The translations under genes were made by a program, and so were the position numbers. From contig JAKSZP010002712.1 in NCBI GenBank assembly GCA_022478985.1, positions 62,001-126,000 of the forward strand: a stretch of DNA of 64,000 nucleotides, written 5' to 3'. The DNA comes from Massospora cicadina (lineage: Eukaryota; Entomophthoromycota; Entomophthoromycetes; Entomophthorales; Entomophthoraceae). Shown here in pieces: positions 1-9,572 of this stretch. The stretch's first letter is position 1. Each line of letters opens with the position of its first letter. The notes under the pieces were generated by a model, which saw nothing but the letters and a program-made list of their open reading frames with translations, ran no database searches and was not told where the DNA came from.

Positions 1-290
1 ATCTTATCGAATCTGAAATCATCGAGCCTGATGGGTTCAATCTATTTGGGCGAGTGGGTGAAGATTAACAAATATCATTGAATAATTCACCAAATTGCTC
101 ACCCGAAGCTAATCGATTCTAATAAGTTTAATCGATTTGGGTGAGTGGGTGAGAATTGGCAAATAAGATCGAATCAAAAATTATCGAGCCTGATGGGTTC
201 AATCTATTTGGGCGAGTGGGTGAGAATTGACAAATATTATCTAATAATTCACCAAATCGCTCACCTGAAACTCAACAGAAATCAGTATTA
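1..290. repeat. Tandem repeat, ~162-bp period
   Basis: Two successive copies of a unit of about 162 bp: the string ATCGAGCCTGATGGGTTCAA starts at 21 and its counterpart at 183, each followed by the same 'CTATTTGGGCGAGTGGGTG' stretch. A shorter sub-repeat (TTTGGGYGAGTGGGTGA) occurs near 45, 137 and 206, so the unit itself arose by internal duplication. No coding potential seen. The array may continue to the left of the window. Confidence 0.8.
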
Positions 291-599
291 AGTTCAAGTA
301 GATTAGGTAGTTAGGATAATCAGCTCACCAGCCACGAGGGCAATAGTGGAGCTGTTAGAGTGGCTCGAGATTAGTGCTGGCACAGCCTATAGGCTACAAT
401 GTGAGCTTATCATCTGATGAACTTTAAATACTGTAGTGAAGCACTGGTATCTGGATGTTAGGTTTATATATTTTAAAAACCTGCCAAATTTGGTTCACTT
501 AATTAATAAAATACTTTTGGCAAGTTAAGTAGAAGTTGATTTAGCAGTTTGGAAGACATGTCACATACACAATGATTTTAAATATATAGAGAGATGTTT

Positions 600-830
600 T
601 GGATAGCAGTTTGGTGTTATTTGATTAATTCGATAGGTTTATTTTATTTGGCCGAGTGGTTGATGACTTTTGGTCGAATCAACTGGACACAGTTTAGCTT
701 TGAGGGGTGATTAGTTATTAGTTGATTTGATAAGTTCAGTTAGGTTTAGCTGAGTGGTTGGTGGTTTTTGGTTGATTCGATTGAGCAATAAGATTTGGCT
801 GAGCGGTTTTGTTTATTTATAGTATAAAAT
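600..830. repeat. Degenerate copies of the GAGTGGNTG motif
   Basis: Three diverged motifs (GGCCGAGTGGTTGATG near 650, TTTAGCTGAGTGGTTGGTGG near 748, TTTGGCTGAGCGGTTTT near 794), each next to a TGATTCGATT- or GGTCGAATC-like string, resemble the 1-290 repeat but are much more diverged. The stretch 320-600 between them holds no gene or repeat that I recognise. Confidence 0.5.
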
Positions 831-847
831 CTAAGTTAGTAAATTTA

Positions 848-1151
848 TTTTATTTTATTCGAGGTGGGCCGACCTGGGGACGATACCGCACCGATTAATG
901 GGAAATCGAATGAATGAATGAATGAATGAATGAATGGGAAAGGAGGATAAAATCCGGAAAACCTCCATGCGCGGCGTATGATAGGCCAGGAACTCCATGG
1001 ACCGCCTTTGCTATTCGCTATCTCGGTTCGGGGCATTGGTGCACAACGCCAACACAGTCATAATCGTCCCCTACCCAAAGTTCCTGTACCGGAATCGAAC
1101 TCGAGGAGGCAGCGGTAGAGGTCCCCATTCTACCACTGGGGTATCCTCCCC
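848..1151 (-). mobile_element. SINE-a copy 1 (tRNA-derived SINE)
   Basis: Read on the minus strand, it begins with a tRNA-like head: an A-box-like TACCCCAGTGGTAGA stretch (near 1145-1130) and a B-box-like GAGTTCGATTCCGG (near 1105-1090). A tRNA-unrelated body follows, then a tail ending CGAATAAAATAAAATAAA at 848. It is flanked by a 17-bp target duplication with one mismatch, CTAAGTTAGTAAATTTA at 831-847 and CTAAGTTAATAAATTTA at 1152-1168. A (GAAT)n microsatellite at about 908-936 is expanded relative to the other two copies. It is not a tRNA gene, because the head runs straight into body and tail. Its 3' tail resembles the ends of LINE-1 and LINE-2. Confidence 0.88.
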
Positions 1152-1168
1152 CTAAGTTAATAAATTTA

Positions 1169-1485
1169 AATATCTTAAAATTCTATAGTTACCGTAGCGA
1201 AGCACGGGTAACTCCGCTAGTCTTAGAATTCACTTTCAACTTTTGCTCAATATACCATTTTCAGAAAAAATTTAAATAAGTTTTATTCATGACAAATGGG
1301 ACCAGAGTAATATATTAGTAGCTAAGTTAGGTTTCAATGTCTCCTTGCCACACCATATACCTTGCCCATACCATCCACCCTCTTTAACAAAAGGGGGACT
1401 CAACCATCCAGAAAACCCCCGGGAGAAGAACTAAGATTTGGATTATATTATAAAAAGTGGGTAGAGGCCACAACTCTAGAACTTT
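1169..1485. other. Spacer, no gene seen
   Basis: AT-rich spacer between SINE-a copies. The only notable string is a palindromic motif around 1193-1215 (TACCGTAGCGAAGCACGGGT), of which a diverged form (TACTGTAGTGAAGCACTGGT) lies at about 431-450. No coding signal. Confidence 0.6.
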
Positions 1486-1500
1486 AATGTTAAATTGTCA

Positions 1501-1778
1501 AGGGAGGACTACCCCAGTGGTAGAGTATGGACCCTCTGCCACTGCCTCCCGAGTTCGATCCCGGTAATGGACTTTGGGTAGGGGATGATTTTGACTGTGT
1601 TGGTTTTGCGCACCAATGCCCTGAACTGAGATAGCGAATAGCAAAGGCGGTCCATGGAGTTCCTGGCCTATCATACGCCGTGCATGGAGGTTTTCCGGGT
1701 TTTATCCTCCTTTCCCATTTTCTTCACTTCCCTAATTGGTGCGGTATCATCCCCAGGTCGGCCCATCTCGAATAAAAA
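1501..1778 (+). mobile_element. SINE-a copy 2 (tRNA-derived SINE)
   Basis: Plus-strand copy of the same SINE as 848-1151. The head has TACCCCAGTGGTAGAGTATG as A box (from about 1511) and GAGTTCGATCCCGG as B box (from about 1550). The body is nearly colinear with copy 1 and the element ends CTCGAATAAAAAAA. A perfect 15-bp target duplication AATGTTAAATTGTCA lies at 1486-1500 and 1779-1793. The body contains an open frame from 1654, but this is fortuitous; the element is non-coding. It is the best-preserved copy for deriving a consensus. Confidence 0.9.
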
Positions 1779-1793
1779 AATGTTAAATTGTCA

Positions 1794-2171
1794 TCAAGTT
1801 AGCAGACACTTTATCACCAAAATTAAAGGCTTGTATGCTTCCCTAGTCTATCTAACAAGGTCCAAAACCCCTAGCATAACCCTCAGTATCTAAGTCAAGT
1901 CTTAATATCACATCTTCCTTTCTTGAAATGGCATTGCTACCAGCAAATGACATTTATAACTCTGTCAAGGAGGAGGTAATTAAATTATAAATTTTAAATT
2001 GATTTAGGTTTACTTATATTACCAGCCTAATTTTCTACCTCAGAATCTATATCACCATTGACTTGTACCCTTGCAATTTTTATAATCTTACAATTTATTC
2101 TATAGGATATGTAGAAATAATTGCAGTATTTAGTTATTCTCTATCCAAGCTCACTGCCTACCCTCTATAAA
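1794..2171. other. Spacer, no gene seen
   Basis: AT-rich sequence between two SINE insertions. I see no ORF with family resemblance, no repeat and no RNA gene here. Confidence 0.6.
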
Positions 2172-2187
2172 TATATGCTATATCCTT

Positions 2188-2421
2188 TTTTTATTTGAGG
2201 TGGGCCGACCTGGGGATGATACTGCACTGATCAAGGGAAATCAAATGAATGGGAAAAGAGGATAAAATCTGGAAAACCTCCACGTGTAGCATATAATAGG
2301 CAAGGAACTCCATGGACTGCCTTTGCTATTTGCTATCTAGGTTTGGGGCATTGGTGCGTAACACCAACACAGTCATAATTGTCCCCTACACAAAGTTCCA
2401 GTACCGGAATCAAACTTGGGG
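2188..2421 (-). mobile_element. SINE-a copy 3, head internally deleted
   Basis: Third SINE-a copy, minus strand. The A/T-rich tail lies at 2188-2200 and the tail motif at about 2199-2225. A perfect 16-bp target duplication TATATGCTATATCCTT flanks it at 2172-2187 and 2422-2437. At the head end the A-box start (TACCCCA) is joined directly to the B box (AGTTTGATTCCGG), so the roughly 40 bp between the boxes in copies 1 and 2 are absent. This is either an internal deletion before insertion or a 5'-truncated reverse transcript that ended by chance homology. Confidence 0.88.
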
Positions 2422-2437
2422 TATATGCTATATCCTT

Positions 2438-2690
2438 ACTGAAGGGATTTGGGTAATTCTCTGATTAAGAAAATAAGATTTACAGAGAAGATTCCCAATT
2501 ATTCTATTTTATTTTAATATAAAAAGAACTGTTAATTCCCCTAGTATAAATTAGCTGTACTCCCCTATAGCACTAGGGTTGGGTGTCCTAGTATCTAAAA
2601 TCACTATTTTTTGCCAATTGAGACCAAGACCAAAATCAAGCAAAGTTTCAGAAGAAATTGCTACTATTACCAAACTTTATACAAACCCTC
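2438..2690. other. Spacer, no gene seen
   Basis: Short AT-rich spacer between SINE-a copy 3 and the left LTR of gypsy-A1. Nothing recognisable. Confidence 0.6.
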
Positions 2691-3250
2691 TGTTATAAAA
2701 TTGGTGGTATTTTGGATATACGCTGAAGGGGTTTTGCACAGGGTTAAGCCCACCAAGCAATAGGTCCAACAATATGATGATCACCATCCTTAACAAGGTA
2801 ATAAACTTTTAATAAATATAGAGCTATAGCTCCTATAACACTCTTTTTATTTATCTTAATAAAATACAGAAGATCCTCACTGTTTCACTCATTATAAACT
2901 AACAACAACCTCCCCTTGTCAATTGTCTCATCTCACATATATCTCAGTGATTTGGATGATACTATTTCCTTGGCTTAGTAATTTAGTTCACCGTATCTCA
3001 TTGGTTTTGGCAATTCTTCATTCATTAAATTCAAAATCGCCTAATTCTAAGCTATTTACCACTATTCATTGTACATCAATATCTTCTGACCGCCTCATAT
3101 GGAAGCAATCCAATAACCATCCATTCTAATTCAATATTGCCTCATCTCAAGGTGCTCTAAAATTGTAACTCATACTCAGGCTTGGCAGATTCTACATATT
3201 CTGCCTTACTAACTTAGGGTTTATCATCCAGTCATATCAGAATCATGATA
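2691..3250 (-). repeat. Gypsy-A1 3' LTR
   Basis: On the plus strand it begins TGTTATAAAATTGG and ends ...CAGAATCATGATA, where the expected terminal CA has decayed. Colinear strings shared with the 8215-8828 LTR include TTGCA-AGGGTTA-CCCACC near the start, the TCTCATTGGTTT motif, CTTGGCAGATTCT and the GTCCAGTCATAT end. The open frame at 2923-3129 lies inside it and is not a gene. Confidence 0.75.
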
Positions 3251-3262
3251 TTATCCCCCTTG
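3251..3262 (-). promoter_or_regulatory. Gypsy-A1 polypurine tract
   Basis: On the minus strand AAGGGGGATAA directly precedes the LTR start. In LTR elements such a purine run is the RNase H-resistant primer for plus-strand DNA synthesis. The equivalent tracts in gypsy-A2 (10598-10613), A3 (49101-49113), B1 (51048-51062) and B2 (19937-19952) sit in the same place. Confidence 0.6.
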
Positions 3263-3284
3263 ACTGGATGATAAAACTCCTATT

Positions 3285-3560
3285 ACTTATACATTTGAAG
3301 GAACTTTGTGTGCACTTGTTTGATGATCTGACCACTCATGGGGTCCTTGATAGTATACATATCTATACCTGTCTTCTCAATAACTTCAAACAGGTCAATC
3401 CAGATACTGGCCAACTTGTGCTTCTGCTTAAAACTATGCTGATCGTAGAATATAACCATGTCCCATCTTTGAACTGGGATAACCTGCTACACTGTACCTG
3501 ATCAGCAGCTTGAGTCTTAATATTCTTGGCTAAGCTAAATGAGTACACTTTGGCATGCAA
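3285..3560 (-). pseudogene. Gypsy-A1 integrase C-terminal domain
   Basis: On the minus strand one frame reads DQHSFKQKHKLASIW then FEVIEKTG and YTIKDP, which matches the C-terminal domain of this group's integrase. The same block is seen as HDQHGFRWKHKLAYIW in gypsy-A2 (12098-11916) and HDQHGLRWQNKMASIW in gypsy-A3 (about 49460). The sequence 3560-3755 upstream is the poorly conserved link to the catalytic core. It is part of the pol polyprotein and is not translated separately. Confidence 0.7.
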
Positions 3561-3754
3561 TTTGATTATTGTTTTTGGATAGGGTCATCAAATAACATTG
3601 GGGATCCATTCCACTAGTATCTGCTACACAGGTGTATAGCAGCGCCAGAAGAGCAGGAGTCATCCATACAGTAATTGGAAGGGCTCTTCCCCTTGGCAGT
3701 ATAATAACTAATATTATAGGTGAAGACAGTGGTGGACATAAGGAAAGTCCAATC

Positions 3755-4226
3755 TTAGGGTTGATCTGCTACTAATTTACAGAGTATGTTCACTAAAGTC
3801 TCATTAACTTGCTCAACCATCCCATTAGACTCAGGGTGGTACAGGGTTATTAGAACCCTACAGATGACCATCAGCTCATTAAGCTTTGGGAGGATGTGGG
3901 AAGTGAAGTTAGTTCCATTATCAATAAGGAGGAACTGAGGGCAGCCATGCCACTGAATAATGCATTCCATTATGAATTTGGCCACTGTGACTGCCCCCAA
4001 ATCTAGTATTGTCCTTGCTTTACCCCACCTGGTTAAGTGGTTGATTTGCCACCAAAATGTACTTGGGCTGGTTAGCTCCCATTGGCAGAGGGCCAATGAC
4101 ATCCATGGAAACTTTATGCCAAGTAAAATGTGGCTTCACTAACTGGTATGAGATTTTCTGGAAGAACAGCTTTTCCACTTGGCACTGGTGGCAGGAGGAG
4201 ATAGTATCAAGCAAATCAAAGTTCAT
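3755..4226 (-). pseudogene. Gypsy-A1 integrase zinc and catalytic core, broken
   Basis: Two overlapping minus-strand frames together hold the integrase core. The upstream one has CHQCQVEKLF (second half of the HHCC zinc domain) and WHKVSMDVIGPLP (first catalytic Asp). The downstream one has LLIDNGTNF (second Asp) and NGMVEQVNETL (catalytic Glu). All three DDE residues are therefore still readable, but the frame changes near 4020-4100. Integrase inserts the cDNA into the genome. The copy is inactive because of the frameshift and the decay of the rest of pol. Confidence 0.85.
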
Positions 4227-4439
4227 GATTTCCCAGTAATACTGAGGCTACAACAATTCCATTGACTTGTGCATGCCACCATGTCTGATGGCCCTATGTG
4301 TGCTCATGATAATATTAGGCCATGTTGATGGTCACAGAAAGTTCACTATCAAATCACCAATCTGTTTATACACCTCACCATTCCACTGGAAAGTTTTGGT
4401 TCACATTTCATTCAACGCCTTTATGACTTGTGGCGGCTC

Positions 4440-4910
4440 TCATTGTACTTACCACTAAGCATCTTATTGTACATGATGTCACTTAGATCCGCCATCGCTG
4501 AAATTGTTGGTAATCTCAACAAGCAGTCTGCATTCTGGTGTTTGGCTCCCAGTCAGTGAAGAATCTCAAAAATGTAAGCCTGCAGTTTGAAAGCCCATAG
4601 GGATAGGTGCCCTTCAGGTTCCTTGAGATTCTGCAACCAATGTAAAGAGGCATGATCCATTACAATTTTAAACTTTACACCTTTCAAATATACTCTGAAT
4701 TACTTACAAGCGTAGACCACTGCTAAGCACTCCCACTCAGTCACTGTATAGTTACGTTTATGGCAATTCAGACTTTGAATGCAGTATTCTACTGAGTGCT
4801 CATCTCCTTCATCATCTTTTTGAGACAGAACTGCCCCAACAGCGGAAAGGGATGCATCCATCTATATTATGAACTTAATATTGAAGTTTGGGTATCATAA
4901 CATGGGTGCA
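4440..4910 (-). pseudogene. Gypsy-A1 RNase H domain
   Basis: Minus-strand translation from about 4880 gives MDASLSAVGAVLSQKDDEGD, then VTEWECLAVVYACK, a stop, and IVMDHASLHWLQNL. These are the catalytic Asp (DAS), Glu (EWECLAVVYA) and Asp (MDH) motifs of the Ty3/gypsy RNase H. NADCLLRLPT near 4525 is the fourth (NADCLSR-type) motif. One stop interrupts the domain near 4705. Its role is removal of template RNA during reverse transcription. Confidence 0.8.
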
Positions 4911-4960
4911 CTAATTAGCGCCATTAATAGAGGATTAAAAGAGCATTGTCAGCGTTCTGT

Positions 4961-5700
4961 TTATTCAAATGCGACGTCCTTTTTTAATAACTCAAACAGT
5001 GGACCTCCAATACAAATAAAATTGGGTACAAGGCAGTGGTAATAGCCAACCATCCCCAAAAATACTTGTACATCACATTTGCTGCTTGGTGTAGTCATTT
5101 TTGGATAGCCTCCACCTTGGCTGGTTGAGGCTTCAGACCAGTTGCATCTACTACAAACCTTAGGTACTCTAACTGCTCTTTGAAGAAGTGACATTTTTGA
5201 GGCTTGATCTTGATATTGGCCTTTTCAAGCTTATGGAAGACCTCATCCAGGTAGGTAAGTTGCTCAGAGAAAGTACGCAAAAAGACATTTATATTGTCAA
5301 GTTACACAAGGATGTATGACAGCTTCAGGTTATCAAGAATGGTAGCCATGGCCAATTGGAACGTAACTGGGGCATTACACAGCTCTTGTGGCATATGGGT
5401 TGGTTGAAAAAGCCCTTTGGATGTGATAATGGCACATTTTTCCTGTTCCATTGTGGGTAACTCGATCTGCCAATAGCCTGATATCAAATTCATTCCAAAG
5501 AAGTAAAGAGCTCCATATAATTGATCCAGATCATCATCAATCCGTGGCAAAGGATATGAAGCCTTTTTGGCAATACTATTGAGCTTCTGGTAGTCTATTA
5601 CCACCCAGTTGGTACCACCCTTCTTTTTTACAATCAGAATGGGTGAGGCCCACAGACTCTTTGAAGATTCAAGCATCCCTTGCTCAGTAACTTTTTGATC
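4961..5700 (-). pseudogene. Gypsy-A1 reverse transcriptase, broken
   Basis: Three minus-strand frames cover the RT. WASPILIVKKKGGTNWVVID and YPLPRIDDDLDQL (fingers) and LISGYWQIEL (palm) lie at 5676-5302. The catalytic box reads LV-stop-LDNINVF, so the usual Y-L-D-D has a stop at Tyr and Asn for the second Asp. IKIKPQKCHFF and LKPQPAKVEAIQK (thumb) follow to about 5095. The active-site changes alone would abolish polymerase activity. Confidence 0.9.
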
Positions 5701-6338
5701 TCCACTGTCACTACTTCCTCAGCTGCCCTTGATTAGCGAATTGTTTGAGACCTGATGGGGGTAATCTCCAGTGTCCAACTGATGGACTACCCCACATGCA
5801 TCCTAAACCATGGTCATTGATAGCAGAAATCTTTTTATATTTTTTAAATAAAGCTATTGCTTAATCCTTCTGTGCTTCCAATAATCCCATTAAATCATCA
5901 CATGTTACTACAGTCAGTATGGTGGACTGTGGTTCAGCAGGTAGACCAAATTTGTCCAGTGACCCAAACTCATGAACCTGAAGGACCTCTAAATAGGGAT
6001 CAAATGCAAATATGCCACTAATTGATGTCAATGGATTTGCAATGGTTCCATTTTTAGGTTTGTGAGTAAAGCCTTGATTTCCTCATGTTCCTGGAATATG
6101 ATGCCTGGAGCCACGAGTGGCTCAAGCTGCAATTGCTGATAAGGATCCATAACTTCCCCATAGAGTCTGTGTGGTACTTCTACCTCCAACTCAGTGTTCA
6201 CAATTACTTGGTGACCAGATGGGATAGATATAGGTCCAGCCGCTTGAATGAAGCAGCCACTGATATTCATATACCTGCTGGGAAAGGTACCAAGTTTTGC
6301 TTTTTAATTGGTGATAGCAAACTGGAATCGCCCCATCA

Positions 6339-6740
6339 CTATAAGCAAAATTGATATGCCCCATGTACATTAAGTCCTTTGGCACTCCGCTGGAGGCAAA
6401 GTAAGTTGGGATCCGTTGCTCCAAAAAGTTTAAATGTTTTTTCTATCATATCAACAACAGCCCCATAGTGCCACATAAAAGTAGTTCCAATTAACATGCC
6501 ATAATTATCACTTGATAACACTATTGCCAGGGCTACAAGGACAATAGACCCAAATCACAATAGAAGCGCACTGTATGCTCTTTAAAAGACCGTTGTATCT
6601 GCTTCAGCAGTTCCATATACCATCCGGTGTTCTATATCTTGCTTTAAGTCAACTTAGCCACCAACTTAGTTAAAACTATGTTAACTGGGGCACCTATATC
6701 TATTATAGTGCAGACTCAGGTTTTGGCTACTACAATGTCA
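6339..6740 (-). pseudogene. Gypsy-A1 protease region
   Basis: On the minus strand around 6715-6690 the sequence reads TIIDIGAPVNIVLTKLVAKL, an aspartic-protease active site of the D-T/S-G-A type with Ile at the second position. About 60 codons on, YGMLIGTTFMWHYGAVVDM matches the downstream IG-containing loop block seen in the related copies. Protease cleaves Gag-Pol. The sequence 5700-6339 is the protease-RT linker; a frame of 80 codons at 6270-6028 belongs to it. Confidence 0.7.
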
Positions 6741-6825
6741 CAATATGTACATTCTGAATATGATTCATCTTGACTGGGTAATGCATGAACATATAGTAAA
6801 TCTCTGTTCCCAAAAAAACTTGCAA

Positions 6826-8175
6826 TCACATCATCAACTTTGGGGTATTTTTTGATGATATTGTTGACTGGAATAGAGATGTTACTCCTTGCAAGGAAAG
6901 AAAATCTGCGGAGGGGTCCAACTTGTCAGTGAAATCTTGGTCAAACATTTGGCAAGCATATGGCATGAGCTGCATCTGAGATCCTTCTTTTATCACAGCT
7001 TTGAGATGCGCTTGTTGCACAATATTCACCCCTCCAACAGGCTGCTGATATAGGGATGTATTATCATACCGGAGAGCTTTCACTGCATATAATTCAGTAG
7101 ATTCAGGTGAGACGTTTGAATTTGGGATAGCAGAGGTAGAAAATCACATCTCTACTCCACTCTGACTTTTCCCTGATAACATTGATCCTGTTGTAAGGGA
7201 GGGATCCATTAATTGGGGAACCATCATCCCAAGTACCTGGGGAGACCACAAGTAAAACAACGTACCCCATAAGACCTACATCTGTGCTGAATATAAGTTG
7301 GCCCACTCGGAAGGTTGTTCTGAAGAGGATCAGCATAACTGGACCCACATTGGTAGAACAACTGCTGCTAATCAGCTTATTTAGGGCCAAAGTGGTAGTT
7401 GTCCAGTTGTTGATCAGTAGTTATGAATGAACATTGGACTGTGGTGAGTAACCTGATGGAACCCGCACTGACCAGTTGATTCCCCCCACATGAATAGGGT
7501 TAACAACAGCGACCATGTGAATCTGTTCAATATTGGGTGGAGGGAAAGTTAAAGCTAGCGACAAGCAAACTGAACAAGTTTAAGAAGAGGTACATCATCC
7601 TCCAACAACGGGGCCATGACATTGTAAAGTTTGGGGTATAGCTTCACTACCAAGGCCATTGTAATGCACACATCAACTTCAGATAAAATCTATTCCCCAA
7701 TCAACACACGAGCTTCCATCATAAATTGCTCAGAGAATGTGGTGAGGGTCTCATTTTGCCGAAACCTGATGGTCAAGAACTCAGCTTTCCACTGTGACAT
7801 CCTTGAAGTTCCACCAAATAACTGCAGCACCATCTCCTTAACTTCTTGGCATGAAACAGAACTATCTGAAATGTAACAAATGACATGATAAGCACTCCTG
7901 ACATCCAAGGAGGAGATCAATAGTTTCGCCCTTCACCAATCTTAAGTTCCTTCAGTTGCAAACTCAAATCATTAAAAGAACCCATGAATATTTCCTTTGC
8001 AATTAGATGATGGCAGCTTATCACTGTAAACCTCCTGAAGCAGCTCATCTTGTCTTTTGAGCACAGTATCCAATGCAAGTTTCAGCTCCCCATATGCAAT
8101 GGGACCAGCATGTCATGCAGATTCCTTATCAAAGCAACCCAGATTTGACATAGCCAGCAACTGAGTTTTCATCAT
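6826..8175 (-). pseudogene. Gypsy-A1 gag region, fragmented
   Basis: Gag probably starts at the ATG at 8175, about 25 bp after the primer binding site, and runs to about 6826 through several short frames. The piece at 7920-7690 (VICYISDSSVSCQEVKEMVL, then FGGTSRMSQWKAEFLTIRF) is clearly related to gypsy-A2 gag at 17183-16887 (HVSCYLSSSSVTYQEVKDTV, RCSAKMSQRKDEFLTIGF). A decayed CxxC near 7265 may be what is left of the zinc knuckle. The first 20 or so codons end in a stop near 8113. Confidence 0.65.
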
Positions 8176-8200
8176 ATTGTTATTAGTCAATGGGCCCCCT

Positions 8201-8213
8201 GTAGTGAGCACCA
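8201..8213 (-). promoter_or_regulatory. Gypsy-A1 primer binding site
   Basis: Minus strand TGGTGCTCACTAC, one base inside the 5' LTR end. The identical 13-mer follows the 5' LTRs of gypsy-A2 and B1, and a version with three transitions follows that of B3. By analogy with other LTR elements it should pair with the 3' end of a tRNA ending GUAGUGAGCACCA. Confidence 0.75.
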
Positions 8214-8214
8214 C

Positions 8215-8828
8215 TGTTGAATTTTGGTGATTCCCTATATATCTACTGAAGGGTTTTTGCAGAGGGTTACACCCACTGAACAATTGGAATGGATGATATG
8301 ACAATTGCTGGTTCCTTAGAACACTCATAAAAAAATGATTTATAATAAAATGAGAGCTATTTCCCCCAAACCACCTTTTTTTATTTTAATATAATAACTC
8401 AGCAGATCGCTTCTAGTCCACTCCCTCTTACTTCCTTTTTCTCAACTCTCTAAAAAACCAACCTCTCTCAATCCCCTTGTCTCACTGATATCCCAGTGAC
8501 CAAGTCAGTACTGACACTTTTGCTTAATTTATTTGTTCCACCATATTCTCATTGGTTTCAGCTTGTTGTTCTTCAATTCTTTATTGCCCTGATTTAAGGC
8601 AATCCAAATTATCTTTTGTTGAATGTCAACATCAACTTAATGCCCTATTTTGAAGGAAATCTGATATGACCCATTGTAACCCAATATCACATCATCTTAA
8701 GGCAATTGAATAATTATAGCTCTGAAACATTCTTGGCAGATTCTGTACTTTGAATCTTTGGTGGAATTCCTCCAATGATTCATTGGTCATAATTGTGGCT
8801 TGTTGTCCAGTCATATATATTTGCAACA
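8215..8828 (-). repeat. Gypsy-A1 5' LTR
   Basis: Plus strand starts TGTTGAATTTTGG and ends ATTTGCAACA, so on the element's strand it runs TG...CA. Shares GGGTT-CACCCACT-GAACAAT, CTCATTGGTTTCAGC and CTTGTTGTCCAGTCAT blocks with the 17494-18070 LTR of gypsy-A2. It would carry the promoter and poly(A) signals of the element. Confidence 0.75.
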
Positions 8829-9469
8829 CAATATAAAAGGCTCAAAGGGCAAAAATAAATAAAACCCTTTAAAATGAAACAAAAAGGCCAAAATGAGTGG
8901 ATTGAAACAGACATAACAAAAACACAACCAACCAGTTGAAATTTGGAGAACTGTTTATCCAACCATGGTGGAAGGGGGGATCGGGTGGCTCTTCAATAGT
9001 AGAGACATCTGGGGAGAGTTGGCAGCACAAGGCAGAGAGCAGAGGTGTGGGGTATCCACATGTTGAGGGGTCAAGCACCAGAGGTCCTAGTAGAGCTGGG
9101 ATGTCAAGCCAGCCTAAAACAAACTCAGCGATATTGTATTCAGCTTGAAGATGGGTGTCAAGACAAAGCAAGGGACTCAAAATTTCTATGATGATTCTGT
9201 TTGCAGTGGTAACCTTTTCTTATGCATTTACTTTACAGAAAGATTTGTTAACCTTCCTATCACTTTAAATTAACCAATCAAAATAAGATAACCACCAAAA
9301 ACTTTCCAAAGCATTACTAAGTGTAATAACCAAGTAACTTTATAAACTGCTCAAATAAAAAAGGATACTGATTTCAAAAAACATAAAGGTTGTTTTTTAA
9401 ACATTATATTTGAGTTTTGTTTAAATCATTAGGACAAAGAAAAATAGCTAAACCAGTTTCCAAAATTTA
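8829..9469. other. Spacer, no gene supported
   Basis: AT-rich spacer between gypsy-A1 and the Merlin element. A 103-codon open frame (9180-8869, -) and a 70-codon one opposite (8936-9148, +) overlap. Neither has a recognisable motif, and the better one is rich in aromatic and leucine residues as expected by chance. Confidence 0.5.
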
Positions 9470-9477
9470 CAAAAAAG

Positions 9478-9530
9478 GGTGGGTGCACAAAATATGATCA
9501 CATTGTCAAAATACGCCCGCATTAAAGTTT
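9478..9530 (+). repeat. Merlin 5' terminal inverted repeat
   Basis: GGTGGGTGCACAAAATATG... ending ...CGCCCGCATTAAAGTTT. It matches the reverse complement of 10063-10115 with a few transitions. Confidence 0.85.
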
Positions 9531-9572
9531 TTAAAGTACCCCCCTTATGGTGAAACAGTTTTTTGAAAAAAT

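Larger units (their letters stand above)
2691..8828 (-). mobile_element. Gypsy-A1, degenerate Ty3/gypsy LTR element
   Basis: Minus-strand LTR retrotransposon of about 6.1 kb in the order (element 5' to 3') LTR, primer binding site, gag, protease, reverse transcriptase, RNase H, integrase, polypurine tract, LTR. The integrase-last order defines Ty3/gypsy. Left and right LTRs are about 560 and 614 bp and heavily diverged, and every coding domain has stops or frameshifts, so the copy is old and dead. No 5-bp target duplication is recognisable (flanks CCCTC and CAATA). Unlike gypsy-A2, its integrase C-terminus lies almost directly next to the 3' LTR. Confidence 0.85.

Noticed and set aside
1..290. 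CRISPR array
   Set aside because: Repeats are long (162 bp), imperfect and without spacer structure, and the genome is eukaryotic.
1090..1150. tRNA gene on the minus strand (and again at 1501-1570, 21580-21647, 31452-31524)
   Set aside because: A and B boxes are present, but no full cloverleaf ends there; each runs into a SINE body and tail and is bounded by a target duplication, so they are SINE heads.
8869..9180. 103-codon minus-strand ORF as a small secreted or membrane protein
   Set aside because: No signal peptide-like start that stands out, no homologous copy in the window, opposite-strand ORF of similar length; chance is sufficient.
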